Of a stretch of 64,000 nt of DNA, positions 17,791 through 26,317 are shown one piece after another. The position numbers and the translations under genes are program-made. The DNA lies in NCBI RefSeq assembly GCF_021789175.1, contig NZ_CP084560.1, positions 372,001-436,000 of the forward strand. The letters run 5' to 3'. The stretch is from Arthrobacter sp. FW306-2-2C-D06B. GTDB taxonomy: Bacteria; Actinomycetota; Actinomycetes; Actinomycetales; Micrococcaceae. The notes beneath the pieces are model-generated. The model ran no database searches, was not told where the DNA came from, and worked only from the letters and a program-made list of their open reading frames with translations. Position 1 is the stretch's first letter. Each line of letters opens with the position of its first letter.

Positions 17791-17898
17791 CCCCCAATTC
17801 ACAGGTGGCGTGCAATTCGAAAGATGGGCCGCCGCCTGAGGTTTCCCCCAATTCTCAGGTGGCGGCTTTCGAAGATGTCCCGGACTTAGACTATTGCG
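17791..17898. repeat. 54-bp imperfect tandem duplication
   Basis: CCCCCAATTCACAGGTGGCG at 17791 recurs with one change at 17845. The flanks (AATTCGAAAGATG and TTTCGAAGATG) are also related. Directly upstream of the 48-aa gene, so it may carry its promoter or regulatory sites. Confidence 0.6.
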
Positions 17899-18045
17899 GT
17901 GGAAGTTACCTGCACCATCGAAGCACCGGACGGCGGCTTCAGCTATGTCACCGAGACTGCCTCAACCTATGACGAAGGACTAAACGCTGCCCGAGCCAAG
18001 GTGCCCGACGGCAGCCGCATGATTGCGATCCGCACGGTCGAATGA
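17899..18045 (+). CDS. Small 48-aa protein
   Basis: GTG start. The sequence begins VEVTCTIEAPDGGFSYVTE and ends VPDGSRMIAIRTVE; soluble, acidic, probably a single small beta-alpha-beta unit. The intact member of a two-copy family (see 17476), which supports real coding. Function unknown. Confidence 0.55.
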   Translation: MEVTCTIEAPDGGFSYVTETASTYDEGLNAARAKVPDGSRMIAIRTVE

Positions 18046-18087
18046 GCCAGGCCTGACACCACTAATCGTCTGCGGCATTATGAAGTC

Positions 18088-18798
18088 ATGTGCGGACGCT
18101 ACGTTGTTTCGAAATCTACTGCTGACCTGATGGCTGCCTTCGACGTCCATGAGTCCTACGTCGATGAGCTTAAACCTTCCTACAATGTGGCGCCGACTGA
18201 CGCGGTCCCGTTGATCCTGGACCGTAGCTCCGGGGAAGGTGAGCCTGTGACGAGGAAGCTGGTCACGGCTCGCTGGGGCTTGGTGCCGTCGTGGGCGAAA
18301 GATCCCAAAGGCGGTGCGCGACTCATCAACGCTCGGGTGGAAACCGTCACCGAGAAGCCGTCCTTCCGCAAAGCAGTCTCGGCGCGACGCGGGTTGCTCG
18401 TCGGCGACGGGTATTACGAGTGGGAGAAGAAACCCGGCGGCGGGAAGATCCCGACCTATCTGCACGACGCCGATGACCAGATCCTCGCCTTCGCGGCATT
18501 GTTCGAGAACTGGCCGGATCCGGCGTTGCCGGACGGACACCCTGAGAAGTGGTTGCGGACGGCCACGATCATCACGACGGCGGCCTCAGACGCGCTCGGC
18601 CACATCCATGACCGCACACCGCTCATTGTCCCGGCGGAAATGTTCTCGGACTGGCTCGACCCTGAAACGACGTCCGAGGCTGACGTCCGAGCTTTGCTCG
18701 ACTCGATGCCCGAACCCCACCTCGTACCCCGAGTGGTGAGCGACAAGGTCAACTACGTGCGGAACAACGGCCCCGAACTGATCGAGGCGGCGGCATGA
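18088..18798 (+). CDS. SRAP-domain protein (HMCES/YedK family)
   Basis: 236 aa starting MCGRYV, where Cys2 is the catalytic nucleophile exposed after Met removal. Other family motifs are YNVAPTD, ARWGLVPSWA, NARVETV, YYEWEK and the His in RTPLIVP. Family members form covalent DNA-protein crosslinks with abasic sites in single-stranded DNA. The stop overlaps the HNH gene's ATG, so the two are probably made together. SRAP proteins also occur in phages, where they may protect replicating DNA. Confidence 0.93.
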   Translation: MCGRYVVSKSTADLMAAFDVHESYVDELKPSYNVAPTDAVPLILDRSSGEGEPVTRKLVTARWGLVPSWAKDPKGGARLINARVETVTEKPSFRKAVSARRGLLVGDGYYEWEKKPGGGKIPTYLHDADDQILAFAALFENWPDPALPDGHPEKWLRTATIITTAASDALGHIHDRTPLIVPAEMFSDWLDPETTSEADVRALLDSMPEPHLVPRVVSDKVNYVRNNGPELIEAAA

Positions 18799-19475
18799 AC
18801 GACGACGACGGCGTGACGGGCCAGCGGCAGTCGAAAGCGTTTGAGCTCGAAGCCAAGCACATAGCGCTGCTGAGTCCGTCCATGGGTGGTCCGCGGCGCA
18901 AGTCGCCCCAAAAGCCAAGGAAGCCACCGCCGCCGAAGGTGGATCCACCGGAACTCTTGATACCAGTCAGCGAGATGACAGCGGAGAGGTGGGCCGCTTG
19001 GGACTGGCCGGCCGATCACCTCATGCTGCCATGGGACAAACGAAAAGTAGCGTTAATCCTTTGGCGCAGGGACGGAAATATTTGCCAAGTCTGCGGGCTG
19101 AAAGTGGATATCTCACTCCGGAAGAGTCACCCCGGCATGGCCAGCTGCGACCACATCATCCCGTTGCGCCGGTACGAAGCGAAATATGACACCCAGCACC
19201 TGAATGTGTGGGGGAACGTGAAGCTGGCGCATCTCTATTGCAACACGGCGCACGCCGATTTCGACGCCCGGTTTATCGCCGTGGAGGACTATCGAACCAT
19301 GCTAAGGGCGGCGACCGCCAGGTTCGAAAGTACGGGATCTTGCCCGCCCCCGAGGACTGCGATGCTCGGAATCGACGCACCCCTCCTGACTCCTGCATGG
19401 GAGGCCGAACTTCTCCACGGCCGCCCGACCGGGACATTCGGCGAAGAATGGAGCGACACGCGGACCGAGGCTTGA
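18795..19475 (+). CDS. HNH endonuclease
   Basis: 226 aa. The N-terminal ~70 residues are basic and Pro-rich (PQKPRKPPPPKVDPP), then an HNH domain: CQVCGLKVD, SCDHIIPLRRY, LNVWGNVKLAHLYCN. Zinc-binding cysteines and catalytic Asp-His are present. ATGA overlap with the SRAP gene suggests a functional pair, perhaps nick or abasic-site related. A homing or restriction role is possible. Confidence 0.88.
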   Translation: MNDDDGVTGQRQSKAFELEAKHIALLSPSMGGPRRKSPQKPRKPPPPKVDPPELLIPVSEMTAERWAAWDWPADHLMLPWDKRKVALILWRRDGNICQVCGLKVDISLRKSHPGMASCDHIIPLRRYEAKYDTQHLNVWGNVKLAHLYCNTAHADFDARFIAVEDYRTMLRAATARFESTGSCPPPRTAMLGIDAPLLTPAWEAELLHGRPTGTFGEEWSDTRTEA

Positions 19476-19534
19476 CCGGAGTGTTCGAGGTGAGCTCCCT
19501 ATTCGATGTCTGCCTGCGGTGACAGACTCGGGCT

Positions 19535-19834
19535 GTGGAGGAAAAGAAGTTCTGGCAGCCGCCGCGTGCGCATCGGCCGATGCCTGTGGTGCCGCCGGTG
19601 GATCCTGCGGCGTTAGAAGGCGCGACGAGGCCCGAGGAGCCGCTGCCTGTGTTCGTGATGCTGGACTACAACAACGGACAAAGCCACGAGGTGCCAGCAT
19701 TCGCATACGGGTGGACGAAGGTGCACGTGCTGGTGTCAGTGCCCTGGCCGATGGACTACTACGAGGGCCGCAAGGAAGTCTGGGTGGAAGCATCCAGGGT
19801 GCGCCGACGGACCATCGACCCGAGAATGCGTTAA
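19535..19834 (+). CDS. Hypothetical protein
   Basis: 99 aa, GTG start. No signal or membrane segment. The motif LDYNNGQSHEVPAFAYGWTKVHVLVSVPW and basic C-terminus are typical of small phage proteins. Follows the HNH gene by 59 bases. Function not recognised. Confidence 0.6.
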   Translation: MEEKKFWQPPRAHRPMPVVPPVDPAALEGATRPEEPLPVFVMLDYNNGQSHEVPAFAYGWTKVHVLVSVPWPMDYYEGRKEVWVEASRVRRRTIDPRMR

Positions 19835-19952
19835 ACAAAAGAACAGCCCTCACCATCCGAAGATGGGGTCACTGGCAACCTGGCTGGCCCGAGTAACGCG
19901 CCCACGACTTCACACCAGCCCTCGTCTTCCGCATCGCACCTAGACTTCTCAA

Positions 19953-20522
19953 ATGGGAAAGATCTGGACCGTAGTCTTCGGCATTGGATTCGCGCTAGGC
20001 GCGGTCATTTGTTACCTGTTCCAAGCCGTGGTCGGGGCATCCACGCGCCCGGATCCAAACGTGAGCCTTAAGGACTGGCTGACCGTCATTCTTGCGGGCT
20101 CGGCCCTAATCGTGTCCCTCGCCGCCCTTTCATTCAATCGTAGGAAGGCAAAACAGGACACATTCCTTTCGATCCACGACAAATTGATTGCGTTGGATCT
20201 CCAAGAAGGGCGCCGCCTACTCTTCGAAAAGATCAACTCCCCCGAGGACGCCGACCGGTTGCTCCAAGAAGACATTGCGAGCTATCACAAAATCAACAGA
20301 GCCCTCGCCATGTACGACGTGCTTGGACTCTATGTGAAGCGGCGGTATGTCGTGAAAAGTTGGGTTTTGGAGGAATGGGGGCCAGGCCTGGCTAAGGCTC
20401 GTGTTCCGGGAAAGCATTTCATAGCCCATCGCACCAAACAGGGCGTACCGTCCAGTTGGAAGAACTTTGACAGCCTAAGCCTGGACGCGCTCACCGGAAG
20501 CCCGAAGAACAAGATTCAATGA
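19953..20522 (+). CDS. Membrane protein with cytoplasmic helical domain (DUF4760-like)
   Basis: 189 aa. Two transmembrane segments (about residues 5-27 and 44-62), then a soluble helical region (FLSIHDKLIALDLQEGRRLLF) like the DUF4760-type phage and bacterial proteins. Overlaps the next gene (ATGA). A role in superinfection exclusion or signalling is possible but not shown. Confidence 0.65.
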   Translation: MGKIWTVVFGIGFALGAVICYLFQAVVGASTRPDPNVSLKDWLTVILAGSALIVSLAALSFNRRKAKQDTFLSIHDKLIALDLQEGRRLLFEKINSPEDADRLLQEDIASYHKINRALAMYDVLGLYVKRRYVVKSWVLEEWGPGLAKARVPGKHFIAHRTKQGVPSSWKNFDSLSLDALTGSPKNKIQ

Positions 20523-21163
20523 GTGCAAGTCCATCCGCGCTCAAGTACAGGCGGTGCACCGAGGGTTTTGCTGTTCGCTCTGGAGCAGTGCAGAGTTGGC
20601 CCATGATATTTCGACGTCGGCGGCACAATCGCTCGAATGTTGCACCGAGCACATGGACTGAAGAACATGCCAAGTCCTTGTTCACTTATGAAATGCTCCT
20701 GCAGCGCGAAATGGAACAGGACTCGATGCTGTGGCAGACGCCGACTCTCGCGCTTACCGCGCAAGCTTTCCTGTTGACGATCGCCTTGAACAAGGACTCG
20801 TCTGCACCTGCCGTCTTCGTTTCCGCCGGGCTTGGAGTTCTCGTCGCATTGCTCTCCTTGCAGCTCATGGCAAAACATCGATTCCTCAACGAGCTGGACC
20901 GCGCACAGCTCCACCGGATCGAAGATGACTTGACCATTCCGCACATCAGCCGGCGCTCGTACTTCTACGCAGAGGGGGTATATCGGGTGCCTGATGAACT
21001 GGCAGGCAAGCATCGAGGAGCCCCAACTAACGAAGGGTTCTTGCAACGGGTGAGCAGCTATTCATTCTGGGTTCGCGGCCTCTGGCTATTCGCCCTGGTC
21101 AACGTCGGCATATTGGCCGTCCAGATCTGGTCGCTCGTGTTCCCGCATCTTCACACGCCATAA
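20519..21163 (+). CDS. Membrane protein, hypothetical
   Basis: 214 aa from the coupled ATG (20519) or 186 aa from the ATG at 20603. Three hydrophobic segments: about residues 78-95, 98-118 and 180-205. The stretch WTEEHAKSLFTYEMLLQREMEQDSML before the first is amphipathic helix. Probably works with the preceding membrane protein; function unknown. Confidence 0.65.
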   Translation: MSASPSALKYRRCTEGFAVRSGAVQSWPMIFRRRRHNRSNVAPSTWTEEHAKSLFTYEMLLQREMEQDSMLWQTPTLALTAQAFLLTIALNKDSSAPAVFVSAGLGVLVALLSLQLMAKHRFLNELDRAQLHRIEDDLTIPHISRRSYFYAEGVYRVPDELAGKHRGAPTNEGFLQRVSSYSFWVRGLWLFALVNVGILAVQIWSLVFPHLHTP

Positions 21164-21188
21164 ACGGGAAGATCGAGTAATACACCAA

Positions 21189-21220
21189 AAAGCCGCCCGC
21201 CGGGGATGACGGCGGGCGGC
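21189..21220. terminator. Terminator closing the late operon
   Basis: 10-bp GC stem (GCCGCCCGCC with GGCGGGCGGC), 9-base loop, and an A-run on the plus side that becomes a T-run on the minus strand. It terminates minus-strand tail transcription and may also serve the plus-strand membrane genes. Confidence 0.8.
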
Positions 21221-21352
21221 TTAGTCAGTAGTCGTGGGCGCGGGTACATTTTGGACGCCATTAGGTTGCCGAGACCCTCAACCCGCGAGGCCGCTCCCGG
21301 CGCGGTAGGGATAGCACATGACGGCAAGATCCGGACCGGTGCACAATCGGAT

Positions 21353-23353
21353 TTATCCAACGGCCACGGCGCGGGAGATCTCCCACCAGCTCGACGTTGC
21401 GGACTCATACCTGAACCTCACAGTGGTGCGCTTGTTGGCCGTCGCGTCATTAGGGGCTGCACCTCCTGCGAACCTGCAGTTCGCAGGGTAGGCGTACGTT
21501 CTGCCGCCAGTAGCATCCTGGATGAACGTGAGGATCAGCTCTTGGCTGTTCGTCGGGTTGTTCACTGTCGTTGAGGCCGCATTCGCTTGCAGGGTGATGT
21601 TGTGCGCATTTCCTTTGGAAACATCGATCGTCACTTCGCCATTCGATGCGAGCGTCTGGCTCGTGGACATGACAGAGCGGATGTTTGTGGGGCCGATCTG
21701 GTCCCTTTGGACGTTCTCAATGATCTTCATCGTGGACAGCCCGCCGACCTGCATGAAGGTGTTACCGTTCCCGTCGGCTGAACGGAACTCGTAGGTGTCC
21801 CCACCGGTGCTAATGGTGGCGGACTGGGTAACGAATGAACCGTCGGCGAGAGTCACCACTGAACCACCGGAGACGCCCGTGAATGACGTGCCGGTTGTAC
21901 CGGTATAGCTGATTGTGCCGCCCGCCGTGTACAGGCTGCCGCTGCTCGGGAAGCCTGCCGTCGATACCACGTTCAGCGTCGTCAGCGGAAGGGTCTGGAC
22001 TCCGGAAACCTTGGCCTTGTACCCGCCAGCCAGTTGTCGCGAGTTGGTCCCGTTGTTGATGCTGCCGCGGAAGACGTTGTATCCGAGGGTGACGTTCGAG
22101 CAGTAGCCGAGCGGCACAGAACCGGCTGCCATGTTGAACCATCGGGTATGGAAGTCAAGCCCGGTGATGTTGTATGAGCTGCCCGTATCGCCAAGCTGCA
22201 CGAGCGTTTCACCCTGGATGTTTTGGCCGTAGATCGAACCGCCGATCCAGCGGACACTCTTCGCGGTGACCCGCATGCCCACGCCGCCCGCGCCGGTTCC
22301 ATCACAGACGCTGTTAAGGAAGGAAACGTCTTCAGTGCCGAGGTCGAAGTTGTAGAGGCCATTGCCCCAGTTGTGCATGTTGACCACCGAAAGGCTGCCG
22401 ACGTTGCCCGAGGTGATGAATCCGGAGCCCCCGTTCCGGGCGCAGAACACATTGGACACTTGGGAGTCGTGCGGGCCTTTGAACAGCCATCCGTCGCCCG
22501 CTGCGTCAGTGATGCGCAGGTTGGTGAAGTGTGCCTCGTTGTCGTAGCCGGCGCTGGATCCGAACTCGGTGTACAGATTCCGGCCCGCCCCGTTCTGGAG
22601 CACAAGATTTTGGAGCCAGTAGGACCGCCCGTAGATCTTGAGAACGTCGCCGCTGCTGTTTCCTGCCTTGTTGCCGTCCAGCACCATGTCATAGACCCCG
22701 AAGCGGTTCGGGGTGCTGTACGCCGAGGGGGTGGAGACGCCGGACAGTGCGGCGAAATTGGCGGACTGGATAAGGTCTTGGTTCGCACCAGCCCATAGCC
22801 GCAGCGCGGACCCGCGAAAAGGCAGGTTCGCGTTAGTTCCGGAGAACACATCGCCACCGAGCCCCAGCCCGCGCAGGTGCACACCCCCGTAAAGGACCAG
22901 TGCCGATGCCGCTCCCGAGGTGTAGACCTCGATGGTGTCACGAATGACAACAGTTCCGCCGCCGGTGGTGTTCGCAGCAATCCCGCCGCCGTTGTTGGCC
23001 GCATTGATCGCCGCCTGAACTGCCGCCGCGTTTGCTTGCGCCTGGGCGCTCGTGACGCCCACCCCGTAGTTGACGGTCCCGAAGCCCTCGGGGTAGAAGA
23101 ACCCCGTCAGAGCGTTGCGTGCCGCCCCCGGAAGTTTCGCATACGTGGCTGAAAGGTCGCTAACGCTCAAGTCGGTCGATGGCCGACCCGCAGCTTGGGC
23201 GGGACTCATATCGAGGCCCGACATCGCGAAGGCTCCCGTGGCCGCGGTCGCCAGGGCTCCAAGCCTGAACAGTCCACGGCGTTTGACGCTACCGCCACCC
23301 CCCAGTGGCGCACCTCGTTCCCCAGATTCGTTATTCACAGTTTTGATCACCAT
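21353..23353 (-). CDS. Beta-helix (pectate-lyase-like) protein with Tat-type signal
   Basis: 666 aa. The N-terminus has KRRGLFRLGALATAATGAFA followed by PAQAAG, a twin-arginine-type signal with an AxA cleavage site, which is not expected in a virion protein. The body is rich in G/N/T beta-helix turns (NNGGGIAANTTGGGTVVIRD onwards), like pectate-lyase/tailspike folds. A phage-type C-terminal domain ends WWEISRAVAVG. It is last in the late operon, after the oppositely oriented polysaccharide cassette. It could be a secreted depolymerase made by the lysogen or a tailspike with a leader; glycan substrate unknown. Confidence 0.75.
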   Translation of the reverse strand: MVIKTVNNESGERGAPLGGGGSVKRRGLFRLGALATAATGAFAMSGLDMSPAQAAGRPSTDLSVSDLSATYAKLPGAARNALTGFFYPEGFGTVNYGVGVTSAQAQANAAAVQAAINAANNGGGIAANTTGGGTVVIRDTIEVYTSGAASALVLYGGVHLRGLGLGGDVFSGTNANLPFRGSALRLWAGANQDLIQSANFAALSGVSTPSAYSTPNRFGVYDMVLDGNKAGNSSGDVLKIYGRSYWLQNLVLQNGAGRNLYTEFGSSAGYDNEAHFTNLRITDAAGDGWLFKGPHDSQVSNVFCARNGGSGFITSGNVGSLSVVNMHNWGNGLYNFDLGTEDVSFLNSVCDGTGAGGVGMRVTAKSVRWIGGSIYGQNIQGETLVQLGDTGSSYNITGLDFHTRWFNMAAGSVPLGYCSNVTLGYNVFRGSINNGTNSRQLAGGYKAKVSGVQTLPLTTLNVVSTAGFPSSGSLYTAGGTISYTGTTGTSFTGVSGGSVVTLADGSFVTQSATISTGGDTYEFRSADGNGNTFMQVGGLSTMKIIENVQRDQIGPTNIRSVMSTSQTLASNGEVTIDVSKGNAHNITLQANAASTTVNNPTNSQELILTFIQDATGGRTYAYPANCRFAGGAAPNDATANKRTTVRFRYESATSSWWEISRAVAVG

Positions 23354-23648
23354 TCCCAGACACGCTGAAGAGACCCTTGATTAACCAAGAAGACGCGCGT
23401 ACGCGGTGCACAGCGTCACGTTGATGACGCACCGACGTGTATCGGTCCTCGCTGGTAAATCGACGTGTCCAAAACATACTGTCGCCCGGTTTGCCCGTTC
23501 GACAGTACTAACTACGCGTCTTTAGCTGGTAACACTCGCTTTCTGGCACCTATGGGGAGCCTGGCGTCGCCTGCGGGCAACAACGACTACTCCCTTAGGT
23601 CCTCGATGGCTGGCACGCCGTCCACAATTCGACCCCTAAGATGAGGTC

Positions 23649-24734
23649 ATGAATATTGGGGGGAAATCCAACCTGCCTAGCTTGACCGGATTGCGTTACT
23701 TGGCCGCAGCGTTGGTACTCGTTAGCCATGCTGCGCCAGTTCTAGCCGCCGGCACGGTGATCGATCAATTTGGAAGCGGCGGATACGTCGGGGTCACATT
23801 CTTCTTCGTGCTGTCCGGGTTCATTCTGACGTGCTCGCGACGAGACGGTGATACGAAAGCCAGCTTTTACCGCAGACGGTTCGCACGGATTTACCCGCTC
23901 TATTTTGTTACTTGGCTGCTGGCTGTCGCTGTCTCGTTCGTGTCGGGCGCCGACAAGTCGGTGACAGGAATCGTGCTGAGCTTGGTTCTCCTTCAGGCAT
24001 GGGTTCCTGATCCGCTGGTTTACGGGGCCGGCAATCCTCCTGGGTGGTCGCTATCAGCCGAGGCCTTCTTCTATGCGGTATTCCCATTCATCCGCTTCCG
24101 GAACCGTGCCGGACGAGCAACCGCGACTCTCATACTCTGCGCCACAGCGTTTACGGTGTTGGGTACCGTTTACGCGTTTACCCCGTGGTATAGCCACTGG
24201 TTGGCTTATTACAGTCCGATCTACAATCTCGGGGCGTTCCTCGTAGGGATCCTGCTTGCCCGGGCGATCAGGGAGGGATTCGGCAGGTCCATACCGCTTT
24301 CCGGAGCTCTTGCGTTCGTTGGTGTCAGTTACATCGCGTTGATCATGTTCGCCCCCACAGGCCTGAGGGGTTTTCTCGACGCCGCGATGCTCCCATCCGT
24401 CATCGCTCTGATTGCTGCGGCGGCGAACGCTGACATACAAGGCGTGCGGACCTTTTGGTCACGTCCGTTCGTAGAGAAGCTGGGGCAATGGTCTTTCGCC
24501 CTATATCTGGTGCACTACTCATTGGCCCGGTTGCTGGAGAAGTTGCTCCACGGACCGCTCCACACTAATCCTGTGGTCGGTGCTGTGCTCGTGATCTTCT
24601 TCCTTGCCGCCGCCACGGCCGCGTCCTGGCTGGCCTATAAGTTTGTCGAACACCCGATGGAACGCCTACTTCGGGGCCCACGCGGACGACGCACAAAACA
24701 GTCCGAAGATCTGGTGCCAGATCGTGCTGGATAG
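23649..24734 (+). CDS. Acyltransferase-3 family membrane protein
   Basis: 361 aa with about ten transmembrane helices. Family motifs: LTGLRYLAAALVLVSHAAPV with the conserved His, YVGVTFFFVLSGFIL, FYRRRFARIYPLYF and PPGWSLSAEAFFY. Such enzymes O-acylate cell-surface polysaccharides. In phages they alter the host receptor (seroconversion). It lies on the strand opposite to the late genes, 35 bases before the O-antigen ligase-like gene, and has a 295-base leader containing its likely promoter. Confidence 0.9.
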   Translation: MNIGGKSNLPSLTGLRYLAAALVLVSHAAPVLAAGTVIDQFGSGGYVGVTFFFVLSGFILTCSRRDGDTKASFYRRRFARIYPLYFVTWLLAVAVSFVSGADKSVTGIVLSLVLLQAWVPDPLVYGAGNPPGWSLSAEAFFYAVFPFIRFRNRAGRATATLILCATAFTVLGTVYAFTPWYSHWLAYYSPIYNLGAFLVGILLARAIREGFGRSIPLSGALAFVGVSYIALIMFAPTGLRGFLDAAMLPSVIALIAAAANADIQGVRTFWSRPFVEKLGQWSFALYLVHYSLARLLEKLLHGPLHTNPVVGAVLVIFFLAAATAASWLAYKFVEHPMERLLRGPRGRRTKQSEDLVPDRAG

Positions 24735-24769
24735 AATCAGGCGAGACTTGGCCGACGCAGGGGGAACAC

Positions 24770-26317
24770 GTGAGCATGCCGATTGAATGGGTCAAACGCG
24801 AAGGGGCAATGATTGTCCTCTTCGTCTTGACCCTCGCTGGTGGTGCCTATGGAGCTATGAACGGGCTAAACGGGTTGACCGTTGTTATTGGGATCATGGC
24901 GTTTCTGATCGTCTTGGTCATTGGACTCACCCGCCCCAAGATGACGCCCTACATCATCGTTTTTTTCACAGTCTTTGATCGCGACCTACACCTTTCAGGT
25001 CCAGTTCAGCTAACTTCCTTGACCATCGTTCTCTTCTTGCTTGCGCCAGGATTCCTGCGCGTCATCATGACGGGCAAAGCGGTCCCCCGGTTCGCCCGGG
25101 TTGGCATTTGGATGCTTATTTTCGGACTTATCGTCGCGTCTCTCGCGTCAGCGCAGCCGGACCTCGCTTGGGCTGGTCTAGTGCGTTGGGTACCTGCGCT
25201 CATCATGATCATGGGCGTCGGATCACTTTGCATCACCGAAGAGGGCATGTCCCGCCGAGTCGCCAATGCTCTCGTTTACGGCGGCGCGGTTTGCGGCGCC
25301 TTCGGCATCCTGCAACGCAGTGGCAGGTACTGGCTGGTTGGGCCGCCGTATGCACCGGACGTCACGGATTCAACGTTCGGCTACTACACCAACTTCGCCA
25401 ACTTCGAAGCTCTTGCGGCCGTCGTTGGCGTTAGCTTGATCATTTCCGGCCTCAGGTTGCGCCGTCGGCTGCCTCTCCTCATTACGGCGAGCACCCTGCT
25501 TTGTGTCTATATGGTTGCGACGTCATATTCGCGTGGCGCGGTTGGGCTCGTTGCGGTCGGCCTACTGGTGATCTTGCTGAAGGAGCTTGCCCGGCCATTC
25601 CGATTCTTCGTCGTAGTCGGATTATTGAGCTTGATGGGCTGGCTCGTGGTGCAGCTTGCCCCAGCCGAACTCCTTGCGGAACTGATCGGGAAGTTCACCA
25701 GCTCTCAGAATGGCGATATCGTTCGATCGCAACTTCAGGCCGGCGGCCTCCAAATGCTGGCAAAGTCGCCGCTAGGCATCGGATTCAACAACTTCAGCGC
25801 CCTCATATCATCCGGAGACATTTACTCAACACTGGCACTGGCGCATTCCCACAACACTTTCGTCCAGATGGGGTTGGATGCCGGATGGCTTGGCGGCGCC
25901 GGATTCCTAATACTCGTTGTCGGCGCTTTCTGGCGCGCGTTCCGGTCCAAGGGCGGCGTCGTAGCTGTGGGCTTCGGCGCCGCCCTTGCCGGTTTCTTGG
26001 TGCAGGTGTCGCAGGACTATTTCTTTTTCGAAGAAGCATCCCTTGTTGCGTTCGGCCTTCTGGTTGCCGGTTCCGTGGCCGGCCTACGGCAGAAGCGCAC
26101 CGTAGAGGGTGATTCCTTGGGCACCAGTGACGATTCCATTGGAGATATTTCCGGGAAGGTCGGCTTGCGCGGCGATCGAACCAGCGAGGCGGGGAGAGCG
26201 AGCAAGCTCGGCCCCGTTTACCGGGATTACGCCGGACAACTTAGGTCCCGTAGTTCCAACAAAGAGAACGCCAAGAGCGTACCTCTGACCAGCGACCTTA
26301 GACCAGGACGCCGATAG
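24770..26317 (+). CDS. O-antigen ligase/polymerase (Wzy)-like membrane protein
   Basis: 515 aa, GTG start with GGGGG ribosome site. About ten to twelve transmembrane segments with the Wzy_C/ligase motif region (YSRGAVGLVAVGLLVILL; GIGFNNFSALIS; AHSHNTFVQMGLDAGWLG). The last 77 residues (after about 438) are hydrophilic, low-quality sequence encoded entirely antisense to the tailspike gene, so the natural C-terminus seems lost and the frame reads on. Together with the acyltransferase it forms a surface-glycan modifying pair. Confidence 0.85.
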   Translation: MSMPIEWVKREGAMIVLFVLTLAGGAYGAMNGLNGLTVVIGIMAFLIVLVIGLTRPKMTPYIIVFFTVFDRDLHLSGPVQLTSLTIVLFLLAPGFLRVIMTGKAVPRFARVGIWMLIFGLIVASLASAQPDLAWAGLVRWVPALIMIMGVGSLCITEEGMSRRVANALVYGGAVCGAFGILQRSGRYWLVGPPYAPDVTDSTFGYYTNFANFEALAAVVGVSLIISGLRLRRRLPLLITASTLLCVYMVATSYSRGAVGLVAVGLLVILLKELARPFRFFVVVGLLSLMGWLVVQLAPAELLAELIGKFTSSQNGDIVRSQLQAGGLQMLAKSPLGIGFNNFSALISSGDIYSTLALAHSHNTFVQMGLDAGWLGGAGFLILVVGAFWRAFRSKGGVVAVGFGAALAGFLVQVSQDYFFFEEASLVAFGLLVAGSVAGLRQKRTVEGDSLGTSDDSIGDISGKVGLRGDRTSEAGRASKLGPVYRDYAGQLRSRSSNKENAKSVPLTSDLRPGRR

